64,000 bases of DNA from a virus. The notes under the pieces were generated by a model. That model was not told the origin of the DNA and searched no databases. It was given only the letters and a program-made list of their open reading frames with translations. The stretch covers positions 52,221-116,220 of the IMG/VR virus record IMGVR_UViG_3300028027_000047; one strand, written 5' to 3'. A program made the position numbers and the translations under genes. Shown in pieces: positions 17,063 to 24,827 of the stretch; positions within the stretch are counted from its first letter, which is position 1, and every line of letters starts with the position of its first letter.

Positions 17063-17659
17063 GTGGGATATATTAATGAGGATCGTGGTCTTGATGGAAG
17101 AAATCATGATACAGCTGTCCTGACTGCGGAGTTTACAATAGGACTTGCTATTGCTTCTTATAGAGGCATACCAATGTATTTAGAAAATCAGCGAAATCAT
17201 AAATGGATATTTAGCCAACAGCAGAGCCTTGATGGGAAAATGATTGCTGTAATTGGAAATGGCCATATTGGTAAAAGAATTCAAGCAATTAAATCATTTG
17301 CCCCAAGAGCTCAGGTAACTAATTTCTCAAGAACTGGTAGTGAAGGCTCATTAATTATAGATAAGTTCTTCCCAATGCTAGAAAGATTTGATATAATTAT
17401 AGTATTAGCAGAGCTAAATGATTCAACTCGAAACATGTTTAATAAAGATGTGTTTTCAAGAATGAAAAATGGATCTCTATTTATAAATATGAGCAAGGGT
17501 CCCATTGTAAATACAATGGACTTAGTAGAAGAGTTACATAAAAATAGAATATTTGCTGCAATTGATCAGGTTGATCCAGACCCACTTCCAGCAGACCACC
17601 CTTTATGGGATTGTCCGAATCTCATACTAACACCACACGTAGCGAGTAATGCAAAATAA
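17063..17659 (+). CDS. truncated D-2-hydroxyacid dehydrogenase, NAD-binding domain only
   Basis: A 198-residue protein matching only the NAD-binding half of the D-isomer-specific 2-hydroxyacid dehydrogenases: GxGxxG in VIGNGHIGKRI, then the HPLWDCPNLILTPHVAS end with the catalytic His. The catalytic Arg is Lys (NMSKGPIV) and the Glu of the DP-EP motif is Asp. The N-terminal substrate domain is missing. The GTG start has a GGAG site 6 nt upstream. It may be a relic or a repurposed Rossmann domain. Confidence 0.7.
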   Translation: MGYINEDRGLDGRNHDTAVLTAEFTIGLAIASYRGIPMYLENQRNHKWIFSQQQSLDGKMIAVIGNGHIGKRIQAIKSFAPRAQVTNFSRTGSEGSLIIDKFFPMLERFDIIIVLAELNDSTRNMFNKDVFSRMKNGSLFINMSKGPIVNTMDLVEELHKNRIFAAIDQVDPDPLPADHPLWDCPNLILTPHVASNAK

Positions 17660-17847
17660 TGCCAGTATACGAATACAAATGTTCATATGACGAAGCTCAT
17701 GCTTCAATGTCCATACACAGATCAATCAAAGATGACGATCCAGGATACACTTGTGTAGAGTGTGAATCAGAAATGATAAGATTTTTTACTCCATTTGGCA
17801 TACAGTTTAAAGGTAATGGTTTTTACAAAACAGATAATCCTAAGTAG
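17659..17847 (+). CDS. FmdB-like zinc-ribbon protein
   Basis: A 62-residue protein with the FmdB-family signature: it begins MPVYEYKC, has a C-x2-C in YTCVECES, and ends FKGNGFYKTDN. The first C-x2-C of the family is degenerate (one Cys). It starts on the last base of the previous stop. Function of the family is not established. Confidence 0.72.
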   Translation: MPVYEYKCSYDEAHASMSIHRSIKDDDPGYTCVECESEMIRFFTPFGIQFKGNGFYKTDNPK

Positions 17848-17865
17848 TTTAAACTAACATTCTGC

Positions 17866-17902
17866 TATAATTAACAGGTAAGCAAAAATATTGCATTACC
17901 TG
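17866..17902 (+). promoter_or_regulatory. promoter -10 with 5' hairpin
   Basis: TGC-TATAAT (17866-17871) is followed 3 nt later by an inverted repeat, CAGGTAAGC with GCATTACCTG, one bulged base. The hairpin would sit at or near the 5' end of the mRNA for the secreted coiled-coil protein. Confidence 0.55.
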
Positions 17903-17914
17903 GGGGTCCCTTAG

Positions 17915-20092
17915 TTGACTAAGAAGTTAAGAATATTTACAGCCTTCCTACTCTCAGTGGGTTGGCTTTTTGCTGGTCCCTCCCAAGCTAATGCTGCAGA
18001 CACACTAATAAACGGATCCTTCTCGTCAACTGGCGGAGGATGGTCTGGAGCAAATATTACTGGGGCTGTAAATAATAATGATGCCTGCGCTGATGCTGGA
18101 CCAAGCCTTGGAGTTTGGCAAGAGAATGCTTTAGTTATGTCATACGGCACAGACAGGCCAGTCACACAAGTAGTAGTAATATCTCAACCTTCATCTGTAG
18201 TATTTACAGTAAATGCTCGGAACAGATCAGATGTTCCTGGGGCACAAGCAACAATTAGACTTCAAGACTCTAATCAAAATAATTCAACAGGCGGCAACTA
18301 TTCTACTAGTGGAATTAATAAAACGCTAACAGTAACAACCACATCTCCAAATGAAAATGTAACAATAACAATAAGCGGAACAGACGGATTAGGCTGGGCT
18401 GGATGCTACGGAACTATATTTACTAATGCCTCTTTATCTGTGACACCAACAGTTGTTAAAACCATTGGAGCCCCAAGAAATTTAACTATATCTAGCAATG
18501 AAACATCAACCGTCCTGTCCTGGCAAGCACCAGATACTGGTAACACACAGCCAGAAAGATATGCTATAAGTTTTAATTGCTCTGGGTGTAATGGCTGGGG
18601 AATTGCAACTGGAAATGTTGGCGGACCAAATTCTTTAAACACAACAATTACAATTGATCACTCCTTGTTAGACGGACTTCGCCCTGCAGGAACCGTATGG
18701 TCATTCCATATTAGATCAGATAACGACACGTTTGCTCTTTACTCTGCAAACTCAAATGTTGTTACTGGGTCTACATATGTAGCACCAACCCCCACACCAG
18801 AGCCTTCACCGACACCAACCCCCACACCAACCCCAACACCAGAACCTAGTCCAACTCCTACGCCTACACCAACTCCTACACCAACTCCCGAACCTTCACC
18901 AACGCCCGTTACAACAACGACTCCAGATCCAGGGCCAGTTACAGTAGCACCGACTGGGCCAACTGAAGCAGAAATTGCAGCACAGGCAGCAGCACAGGCA
19001 GCAGCACAGGCAGCACAGGCAGCAGCAAATGCCGCAGCGTTAGCAGCAGCACAGGCACAAGCCGAAGCACAAATTGCAGCAACAACCGCAGCGCAAGCAG
19101 CAGCGCAAGCAGCAGAAGCAGCAAGAATAGAGGCTGAAACAGCAGCATTAATTGCACAGCAAGCAGCAGCAGCAAAAGCAGAGGCTGATAGAATTGCTGC
19201 AGAAGAAGCAGCTAAAGAAGCAGCAAGAATTAAAGCAGAGGCGGAACTAAAAGAAAAGGCTGACCGTGAAGCAGCGGAGATTGAAGCAGCAAGAATTAAA
19301 GCAGAAGCAGAAGCCAAAGAAGAAGCAGATCGTATTGCAGCAGAAGTTAAAGCAGCAGAAGAAAAAGCAGAAGCAGAGGCTAAGGCAGAGTCTGATCGTA
19401 TAGAAGCAGAGCGTATAGCGGAAGAAAAAAGAATTGCTGAAGAAGCAGAAGCAGAGCGTATAGCAGCAGAAGAAGAAGCAATTGCAGAAACAAAGAAAGA
19501 AGCAGAGGCTAAAGCACTTGCAGAAGAAGAAAAAATTGCAGAAGAGTTAGCGGCAATTAAAGAAGAAGAAGAAAAGGTTGTCGAAGAAATAGAAAAAGCT
19601 GTAGAGTCTGGTAAAGAATTAACTGAAGAGCAAAAAGATATTGTAGTAGCGGCATTAATAGAAACATTGGCACCAGGAGAATCAATTTCAGTAGCAGAAG
19701 TTGTAGCAGCTGGGGTTGAACTTAAAGATTTGCCACCAGATACTCCAATTGAAGTTAGAACATCAGAGTCTGGCGAAGTTTTAATTATTACCGCTGAGGT
19801 AGCAGCAAATATTGAATTAGTTACAGATCCAGGAGCATTGGTAGAAGCAATATTTACAGATCCACAGGCAGCACTTGCTGCTATTGGAAGCATAGGCGCT
19901 GACATGACGGATGAGGAAAGAACAGAAGCAACCGAGATGGTTGTAGCAACAGTTGTAGCAACAGGTGCAGCATTGAATGCTGTAAGTGCCGCTACAGGAA
20001 CCACTGGAGGATCCACAGGCAGTAGTTCTGGAGGATCAGGTGGTGGAGGAGCCTCTGGCGATTCCAAGGGAATAAGGAGAAGAAGACCATGA
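17915..20092 (+). CDS. secreted multidomain protein: signal peptide, FN3-like domain, PT repeats, Ala-rich coiled coil
   Basis: A 725-residue protein from a TTG start, the only in-frame start that gives a full signal peptide (basic KK, hydrophobic core, A-N-A-A cleavage near residue 27). Order: a beta-sandwich (about 30-180), a fibronectin-III-like domain (about 185-285, IGAPRNLTISS...), Pro/Thr repeats (about 290-345), a long Ala/Glu/Lys-rich coiled coil (about 350-570), and a Gly/Ser-rich tail ending RRRRP. A signal peptide is unusual for a virion protein; it may be exported to alter the host surface. Codon use shifts to GCA/GAA-rich repeats. Confidence 0.75.
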   Translation: MTKKLRIFTAFLLSVGWLFAGPSQANAADTLINGSFSSTGGGWSGANITGAVNNNDACADAGPSLGVWQENALVMSYGTDRPVTQVVVISQPSSVVFTVNARNRSDVPGAQATIRLQDSNQNNSTGGNYSTSGINKTLTVTTTSPNENVTITISGTDGLGWAGCYGTIFTNASLSVTPTVVKTIGAPRNLTISSNETSTVLSWQAPDTGNTQPERYAISFNCSGCNGWGIATGNVGGPNSLNTTITIDHSLLDGLRPAGTVWSFHIRSDNDTFALYSANSNVVTGSTYVAPTPTPEPSPTPTPTPTPTPEPSPTPTPTPTPTPTPEPSPTPVTTTTPDPGPVTVAPTGPTEAEIAAQAAAQAAAQAAQAAANAAALAAAQAQAEAQIAATTAAQAAAQAAEAARIEAETAALIAQQAAAAKAEADRIAAEEAAKEAARIKAEAELKEKADREAAEIEAARIKAEAEAKEEADRIAAEVKAAEEKAEAEAKAESDRIEAERIAEEKRIAEEAEAERIAAEEEAIAETKKEAEAKALAEEEKIAEELAAIKEEEEKVVEEIEKAVESGKELTEEQKDIVVAALIETLAPGESISVAEVVAAGVELKDLPPDTPIEVRTSESGEVLIITAEVAANIELVTDPGALVEAIFTDPQAALAAIGSIGADMTDEERTEATEMVVATVVATGAALNAVSAATGTTGGSTGSSSGGSGGGGASGDSKGIRRRRP

Positions 20093-20268
20093 TAAAGAAA
20101 ATAATAAAAGATATGATAGATCAACTTTGGACACTTCTAGGTATGTTTATTGCCTGGGTAGTCCTTGATGGTTCTGCAAAAACAGTAGTAGGTTATGCAA
20201 TTGTAGGTACATTAATTGCATGGGGAATTACATACCCAATTAGAAATAAAGAATGGGATGAAGAATAA
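20089..20268 (+). CDS. two-span membrane protein, holin-like
   Basis: A 59-residue protein with two hydrophobic segments (about residues 15-27 and 32-48), a basic N-terminus and an acidic C-terminus, the build of a small holin. It overlaps the previous stop (ATGA) and the next start (TAATG). Confidence 0.6.
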   Translation: MIKKIIKDMIDQLWTLLGMFIAWVVLDGSAKTVVGYAIVGTLIAWGITYPIRNKEWDEE

Positions 20269-20558
20269 TGGCAAAGGCATATATTGAAGAGCCAACACAG
20301 GTAGGTTCAGGAGCAATTGCAAACATTAATAATATTGTAATGCGAATAATTGCAGTATTTGCTGCATCTGGATTATCCGTAATTGGAGCAGGAGCAATAG
20401 TAGGAATTGAAACCTACAAAGCAGTTATATTAGCAGGTACTCTTGGCGTTGCCACCGTAGTTGAAAGGCTTGCACGAGGTTTCCTAGACGACGGGAAATT
20501 AACGGTAGCAGAAATAAATGCTGCCTTCTTAGCAGTAGATAAAAAAGCTTCTAAGTAA
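20268..20558 (+). CDS. membrane protein, putative holin
   Basis: A 96-residue protein with two hydrophobic segments (about 22-45 and 50-68) and a C-terminal DDGKLTVAEINAAF motif that resembles an EF-hand-like loop. The protein at 60401 has a comparable mix of membrane helices and an EF-hand-like motif. A holin role is inferred from build and from the endolysin nearby. Confidence 0.6.
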   Translation: MAKAYIEEPTQVGSGAIANINNIVMRIIAVFAASGLSVIGAGAIVGIETYKAVILAGTLGVATVVERLARGFLDDGKLTVAEINAAFLAVDKKASK

Positions 20559-20573
20559 TGCTATAATTAGACT

Positions 20574-20717
20574 ATGAATAAATACCGCATTAAATTAGAT
20601 GTAGAGGTAGAGGTAGAAGCCTTTAATTCAGAAGATGCAGGCGAGTATATTCATGACATATTTAATATAGATGACGAAATTAAAAAAGTCAATATCGTTA
20701 AAATACAACAAAAGTAA
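20574..20717 (+). CDS. small hypothetical protein, leaderless
   Basis: A 47-residue protein whose ATG lies exactly 6 nt after a TATAAT box (20562-20567). It has a beta-strand-like front (KYRIKLDVEVEVEAF) and an acidic middle. No family recognised. Confidence 0.6.
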   Translation: MNKYRIKLDVEVEVEAFNSEDAGEYIHDIFNIDDEIKKVNIVKIQQK

Positions 20718-20729
20718 ATGCAGACAGCA

Positions 20730-20759
20730 TTGACATATATTTTAAAAGCAGTGTATAAT
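20730..20759 (+). promoter_or_regulatory. sigma70-type promoter
   Basis: TTGACA, 18-nt spacer, TATAAT. The gene at 20787 follows after about 27 nt with an AAAGGA ribosome-binding site. Confidence 0.7.
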
Positions 20760-20786
20760 CGTACATAACGCTTTTTAAAGGATAGA

Positions 20787-21518
20787 ATGAATATATATCA
20801 AGATGAAATAAATAGTTTGAATGAAAACTATAAGATATGGCTGTCCAACAACATAGAGCCTATGGTTGAATTTGAAACTCAATGGATGAAAGATAACGAA
20901 TATACTTTAAATAACCACGGTCTTAGATGTGATAATTTTTATAAAATAGAAAATAAAAAAGATCACATACTTTTTGCTGGATGTGAGTATTCTTTGGCCA
21001 TAAGCCATGAGGTGAAATTTTCTTGGGCTTACATGTTGTACAGCTACCTACTAGGATCCGTTGGCACGTACAGGAACATCTCCTATCCAGGAGCAAACCC
21101 AGAAAAAATTATTGCAAATTTAATTAAGTATGTTGATGCATATGGGGCACCATACAAAATGTTTGTTCTTATGCCAGAAATAATAAGAGATTATGGGTAC
21201 TGGCCAGATGGCAAAGTTTACAAGCCAAAGATGTATAGACAGCTAAAAGGAAATGGTGGCGTAGAGCATAACGATGTTGCTATACCAAATGATGTTCCAT
21301 TAAACTTATTGCTATTAAGATATGTAAGATCTATTAGAATTTTAGAGTCGTACTGCAGCGCCCTTGGAATAGATCTAATCTGGACAACATGGGACAGAGA
21401 CTCGTCAGAAATACTATCACAAATGGACTTTAAGTACTTCTTCCCAGCACAGATTAACCCAGATGATCAAAATGATATATATAATCATTTTGTTAAACAG
21501 ATTAAGGAAAATAGATGA
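20787..21518 (+). CDS. hypothetical protein, possible SGNH-hydrolase-like fold
   Basis: A 243-residue protein. ILFAGCEYSLA followed by NISYPGANPEKI resembles the first blocks of SGNH hydrolases, but the nucleophilic Ser (GDS) is replaced (GCE), so it may be inactive or different. It overlaps the following oxygenase gene by 4 nt, which suggests joint action. No firm family. Confidence 0.4.
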   Translation: MNIYQDEINSLNENYKIWLSNNIEPMVEFETQWMKDNEYTLNNHGLRCDNFYKIENKKDHILFAGCEYSLAISHEVKFSWAYMLYSYLLGSVGTYRNISYPGANPEKIIANLIKYVDAYGAPYKMFVLMPEIIRDYGYWPDGKVYKPKMYRQLKGNGGVEHNDVAIPNDVPLNLLLLRYVRSIRILESYCSALGIDLIWTTWDRDSSEILSQMDFKYFFPAQINPDDQNDIYNHFVKQIKENR

Positions 21519-22225
21519 GCGATCAAGATAATAAAATTTGGTCTTATTACGCCGAGGATTTTAACAAAATAGGTAGGCTTAAAGACAACGTAGTACACAT
21601 TAAAAATTTTTTAGAACCAGAAGACTTGTTGGCCATCAGCAATTATTTAAAAACACACCAGGATGATCCAGAGTTTTCTGGTGGCAAAATGATAAATTTT
21701 GAAAAAGCCAGCCAGGAAAATCCAGAAGTTGCACAGCTTTTAATTAAATATGAAAAAAGAATATATGATGTTGTTGAAAAAAACTTTTGTCAAAAGTATA
21801 ATATAAAGATTAAAAGAAAGCCTTGGGTCGAATTACATTTTATTAAATGGAGGCCAGGAATGGGCTCTAAACTACATTCAGACTGCCAGTATCCAAATGG
21901 GGATCCATTAATGAAGTCTAATTATTATAAATTAAACTTAACTGCATTGATATACCCAAATGAAGATTATACTGGTGGGGAAATAGGGTGGCCAGAATAT
22001 GGAATAGAAATCAAGCCATCTGCTGGAGACCTTGCTGTGTTCCCAGCCAATAATGACTACTTACATTATGTTAATGATGTAATGACTGGCACAAGATACA
22101 CTATGCCAATATGGTACACATTTGATAATGGCGCACCAGAAAAAGAAATGATCTACGACCCTGAAGCCTCAAAAAATTTATGGCTTAATGAAGGTGAAGA
22201 CACAAATCAATTAAGATCCTATTGA
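21515..22225 (+). CDS. 2-oxoglutarate/Fe(II) oxygenase
   Basis: A 236-residue oxygenase: H-x-D in KLHSDCQ, distal His in DYLHYVND, and the 2-oxoglutarate-binding Arg in GTRYTMP, with YTGGEIGWP in the usual GGE position. All key residues are present. It is coupled to the SGNH-like gene upstream. Confidence 0.8.
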   Translation: MSDQDNKIWSYYAEDFNKIGRLKDNVVHIKNFLEPEDLLAISNYLKTHQDDPEFSGGKMINFEKASQENPEVAQLLIKYEKRIYDVVEKNFCQKYNIKIKRKPWVELHFIKWRPGMGSKLHSDCQYPNGDPLMKSNYYKLNLTALIYPNEDYTGGEIGWPEYGIEIKPSAGDLAVFPANNDYLHYVNDVMTGTRYTMPIWYTFDNGAPEKEMIYDPEASKNLWLNEGEDTNQLRSY

Positions 22226-22250
22226 CATCACTTTGTCAATATTGTATAAT
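22222..22250 (+). promoter_or_regulatory. sigma70-type promoter
   Basis: TTGACA, 17-nt spacer, TATAAT. The predicted start falls at an ATG (22258) that opens a two-codon frame ending TAA, directly followed by the real ATG at 22267. Confidence 0.75.
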
Positions 22251-22266
22251 TATAAAGATGGAATAA

Positions 22267-22500
22267 ATGCTAAATTTAACAGAACAAGGTGTTGAAATAT
22301 TTATCAAAAAATTTCAATCAAGCGTACAAAAATCTTTTTGGAACAACTATGATTTAGTTATATGGAAAAAAGATCACGGCGGGTACACAGATACAAAAGG
22401 CATGTATTATAACAATACATGGGGAAAGGCAGAAAAAATTTCTGTCGATAAAAAAGGAATCTGGAAACTGCCGAAAAAATATGTCAGATATTTTAAATAG
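22267..22500 (+). CDS. hypothetical basic protein
   Basis: A 77-residue basic protein rich in Lys, Trp and Tyr. It is preceded by ATG-GAA-TAA, a two-codon frame whose stop abuts its ATG. It overlaps the WhiB gene by 20 nt. No family recognised. Confidence 0.6.
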   Translation: MLNLTEQGVEIFIKKFQSSVQKSFWNNYDLVIWKKDHGGYTDTKGMYYNNTWGKAEKISVDKKGIWKLPKKYVRYFK

Positions 22501-22792
22501 CTTAGGTGTTGAGCAAGATAATATTAAATGGTGGGACCTAGCCCTTTGTCATGGGATGGACACTAATTTATTTTTTGATAAATACGAGTCAGATATAAAT
22601 GTAGCAAAGAGTATTGACGAGGCATGCCTATCTTGCCCAGTCATAAAGTTATGTCATGAAAGTGGTGTAGAAAATTCAGACTACGGAGTCTGGGGCGGAA
22701 TATACCTTGCTTCAGGGTCCACAGATAAAGCACGTAATGCACACAAAACAAAAGATATTTGGAAGCGAATAAGGGAAAAGCATGTTTATTGA
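22481..22792 (+). CDS. WhiB-family [4Fe-4S] transcriptional regulator
   Basis: A 103-residue protein with the four WhiB cysteines: Cys23 in DLALCHGMD, Cys49 and Cys52 in ACLSCPV, Cys58 in KLCHESG, plus the GVWGG turn at residues 70-74 and a basic C-terminus. WhiB proteins are confined to Actinobacteria and their phages and bind the principal sigma factor. A phage copy could redirect host transcription. It is transcribed with its neighbours at 22267 and 22782. Confidence 0.92.
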   Translation: MSDILNSLGVEQDNIKWWDLALCHGMDTNLFFDKYESDINVAKSIDEACLSCPVIKLCHESGVENSDYGVWGGIYLASGSTDKARNAHKTKDIWKRIREKHVY

Positions 22793-23102
22793 TAAGAATA
22801 AAAACCATTTTAAGTACGGAATTAACGAATGGACAGGTGAGCCAAATAAGCCAACGTTCTACACAAAAGAAATGGCGCTCAAAATAAGAGAACTTAAAAA
22901 ACCTACTTCAACACTTGAAATGGATATAGTTAAGTACCCAGACTTTTTAGCAATCAGATTATATGAGAATAATTTTGCACAATACGACGGCTCAATGAGA
23001 GTCAGAGTTATAGAATATGTAGAAATGGTAAAGAATATCTTGGAATCATACGGAGTAAGAGTAGAGCTTGAAGGAAAGCCAGGAGGAAAAAATCATGGAT
23101 AA
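22782..23102 (+). CDS. hypothetical protein
   Basis: A 106-residue mixed alpha/beta protein overlapping the WhiB gene by 11 nt and the next zinc protein by 8 nt. It has no cysteines. No family recognised. Confidence 0.6.
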   Translation: MFIDKNKNHFKYGINEWTGEPNKPTFYTKEMALKIRELKKPTSTLEMDIVKYPDFLAIRLYENNFAQYDGSMRVRVIEYVEMVKNILESYGVRVELEGKPGGKNHG

Positions 23103-23331
23103 AGTATTGTGTTATTCCTGCAATAAAAGCAAGAACGAGCTTTCGGCAAAGAAATCTGTTTTGCTACCAATAAATTTGTTGCTGTGTAAATCATGTACGG
23201 ACAACAAATTAGAACCAAGATGGATAGTTATTTTAGCAGGAAGACAATATGGCTCTGATCATGTAAAAGAACATATTGCAAAAAAGAAGTATGTGGGCGT
23301 AGATATAACAGCCTCTGAGTTATTAATTTAA
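23095..23331 (+). CDS. zinc-ribbon protein
   Basis: A 78-residue protein with CYSC near residues 5-8 and CKSC near residue 30, fitting a treble-clef or ribbon zinc site. The ATG at 23095 has an AGGAGG site; an upstream TTG is less likely. Confidence 0.65.
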   Translation: MDKVLCYSCNKSKNELSAKKSVLLPINLLLCKSCTDNKLEPRWIVILAGRQYGSDHVKEHIAKKKYVGVDITASELLI

Positions 23332-23360
23332 TATAGATTGTACGGTATAATATTCATATA

Positions 23361-23669
23361 ATGAATATTCCTCTAACTGAGATACTAATAACTCTCTTTG
23401 CAGCCGCTATAAGTGGGCTACTAACAGCACAGATAGGCGCTAGAAGGTCAAAAAAAGAAAAGGCGGAGCGCCAGGTAGAAAAGGCACACGACCAACTCCT
23501 ATTGGAATTAAAAGACCTTGAGATTAAATTATATAAATTAGAAAAAGATCTAAATGAATGGAAAGACAAATACTTTGAGGCCTTACAGGAATTAATTCGT
23601 GTTAAGGCAGAATTAGAGGGAACTCTGCTTAAATTAAGCCATCTAGAAATTCATTCTGATGAGCACTAG
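23361..23669 (+). CDS. membrane-anchored coiled-coil protein
   Basis: A 102-residue protein with one N-terminal hydrophobic segment (about residues 5-24) and a long charged coiled coil to the end. The build is like a spanin or a phage membrane anchor. A TATAAT lies 9 nt before the ATG, so the leader is very short. Confidence 0.6.
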   Translation: MNIPLTEILITLFAAAISGLLTAQIGARRSKKEKAERQVEKAHDQLLLELKDLEIKLYKLEKDLNEWKDKYFEALQELIRVKAELEGTLLKLSHLEIHSDEH

Positions 23670-23701
23670 CACTACAAAAATAAAAATAGTATACTAATAT
23701 T

Positions 23702-24259
23702 ATGACTTGTATTGTTGCTATCGCCCAAAATGGGGTTGTGTATATGGGGTCTGACCATGCCGCCTCAGACGATAAAACTGGCTGGATCCTATCAAGAAAA
23801 GAACCAAAAGTTTTTAAAAACGGTCAATACGGAATTGCATTTACAGACTCATTTCGTATGGGACAAATTCTACAGTACATGTGGACCCCTCCAAAATATA
23901 CACCAACTAAAACTAACTCTGGGTTAGATAAATTTATGCGAACCAAATTTGTTGATTCTGTTAAGGCTGCATTTAAAGATCATGGCTATGGAAGTATTGG
24001 CTCCGCATCAGAAGAAGATACTGGTGGAATTTTTATAGTTGGAGTATGCGGTAGACTCTTTACCATAGATGAAGACTTTCATGTTGGAGAAAATATTGTA
24101 AACTACATGGCTGAAGGAAGCGGCGGACAGATAGCCCTTGGAGCCCTTCATGCAACAAAAAAGCAACAAAACCCAAAGCTTAGATTAAAAGCAGCATTAG
24201 AAGCGGCAACCGAGTTCAATATGAGCGTAGCAGCACCCTATACATACATCCAAGTTTAG
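23702..24259 (+). CDS. proteasome/HslV-like Ntn hydrolase
   Basis: A 185-residue protein with the proteasome-beta layout: it begins Met-Thr, so removing Met exposes Thr as nucleophile, followed by VYMGSDHAAS (Asp17-like), a Lys in EPKVFKNG at the Lys33 position, and a Gly-rich GSGGQIALGAL near residue 140. No propeptide. The mRNA appears leaderless (TATACT, 6 nt, ATG). No ATPase partner gene is visible here. It could degrade host or phage proteins, or mature virion proteins. Confidence 0.75.
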   Translation: MTCIVAIAQNGVVYMGSDHAASDDKTGWILSRKEPKVFKNGQYGIAFTDSFRMGQILQYMWTPPKYTPTKTNSGLDKFMRTKFVDSVKAAFKDHGYGSIGSASEEDTGGIFIVGVCGRLFTIDEDFHVGENIVNYMAEGSGGQIALGALHATKKQQNPKLRLKAALEAATEFNMSVAAPYTYIQV

Positions 24260-24273
24260 TGTATAATTGAATC

Positions 24274-24630
24274 ATGGAAACCGTTGCCTACATACTAATA
24301 GCTTTTTTTATTATCTCATCTTTTAGATGGCTGAGGGCAAGGTACACTCTTGGAATTTATTATATTAACAAGTTAGAAGAACTACGGGAGCAGTCACAAA
24401 AGAGAGAGTACCCTCTAAGTATTAGCGACTTGAAACCAGAAAATTATGATCATGCGATGGATTTAAGAGGAGCACCAACCCACCTATGCCCATGCGGATG
24501 CAATATATGGAATGTAAAGGTTATATTTGAAGAGTTTGAAATAGCTACATATTTTCTTGATATGGAATGTGCTAACTGCGGAAGCATGGCAACAGCACCT
24601 ACGCTACTAGACAGAGAGATACAAGAATGA
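24274..24630 (+). CDS. membrane protein with C-terminal zinc ribbon
   Basis: A 118-residue protein with an N-terminal hydrophobic helix (about 2-18) and a C-terminal cytoplasmic zinc ribbon (C-x-C-x-C near 75, C-x2-C near 102). TATAAT lies exactly 6 nt before the ATG. No family recognised. Confidence 0.6.
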   Translation: METVAYILIAFFIISSFRWLRARYTLGIYYINKLEELREQSQKREYPLSISDLKPENYDHAMDLRGAPTHLCPCGCNIWNVKVIFEEFEIATYFLDMECANCGSMATAPTLLDREIQE

Positions 24631-24797
24631 GAAAGTCAGAAAGATTAAGGCAGCTTGAGATTGCTGTTATTAGAATGGAAATGCATGTCGAATTGCTTTC
24701 AGCAACTCTATCTAATCTATTAGATTCACAAGGCATGGACACCGCCCCGTCGCTAGATAACGGTAAGTGGTACAAAAAACCAACAGACACCCCTTGA
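24627..24797 (+). CDS. small coiled-coil protein
   Basis: A 56-residue protein, helical through the first 35 residues. It overlaps the previous gene by 4 nt. Its TGA stop is part of the -35 box (TTGACA) of the next promoter. Confidence 0.6.
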   Translation: MRKSERLRQLEIAVIRMEMHVELLSATLSNLLDSQGMDTAPSLDNGKWYKKPTDTP

Positions 24798-24821
24798 CAT
24801 CCTGCCATTATTTAGTAGAAT
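24794..24821 (+). promoter_or_regulatory. sigma70-type promoter, leaderless
   Basis: TTGACA, 16-nt spacer, TAGAAT, then 6 nt to the ATG at 24828. Confidence 0.75.
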
Positions 24822-24827
24822 TAGGTT

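Noticed and set aside
18739-20124. A 461-codon open frame on the minus strand
   Set aside because: It is the antisense of the Ala/Glu-rich repeat gene at 17915; the low-complexity GCA/GAA codons keep the reverse frame free of stops. It has no start signals and reads as a Ser/Ala/Val-rich shadow.
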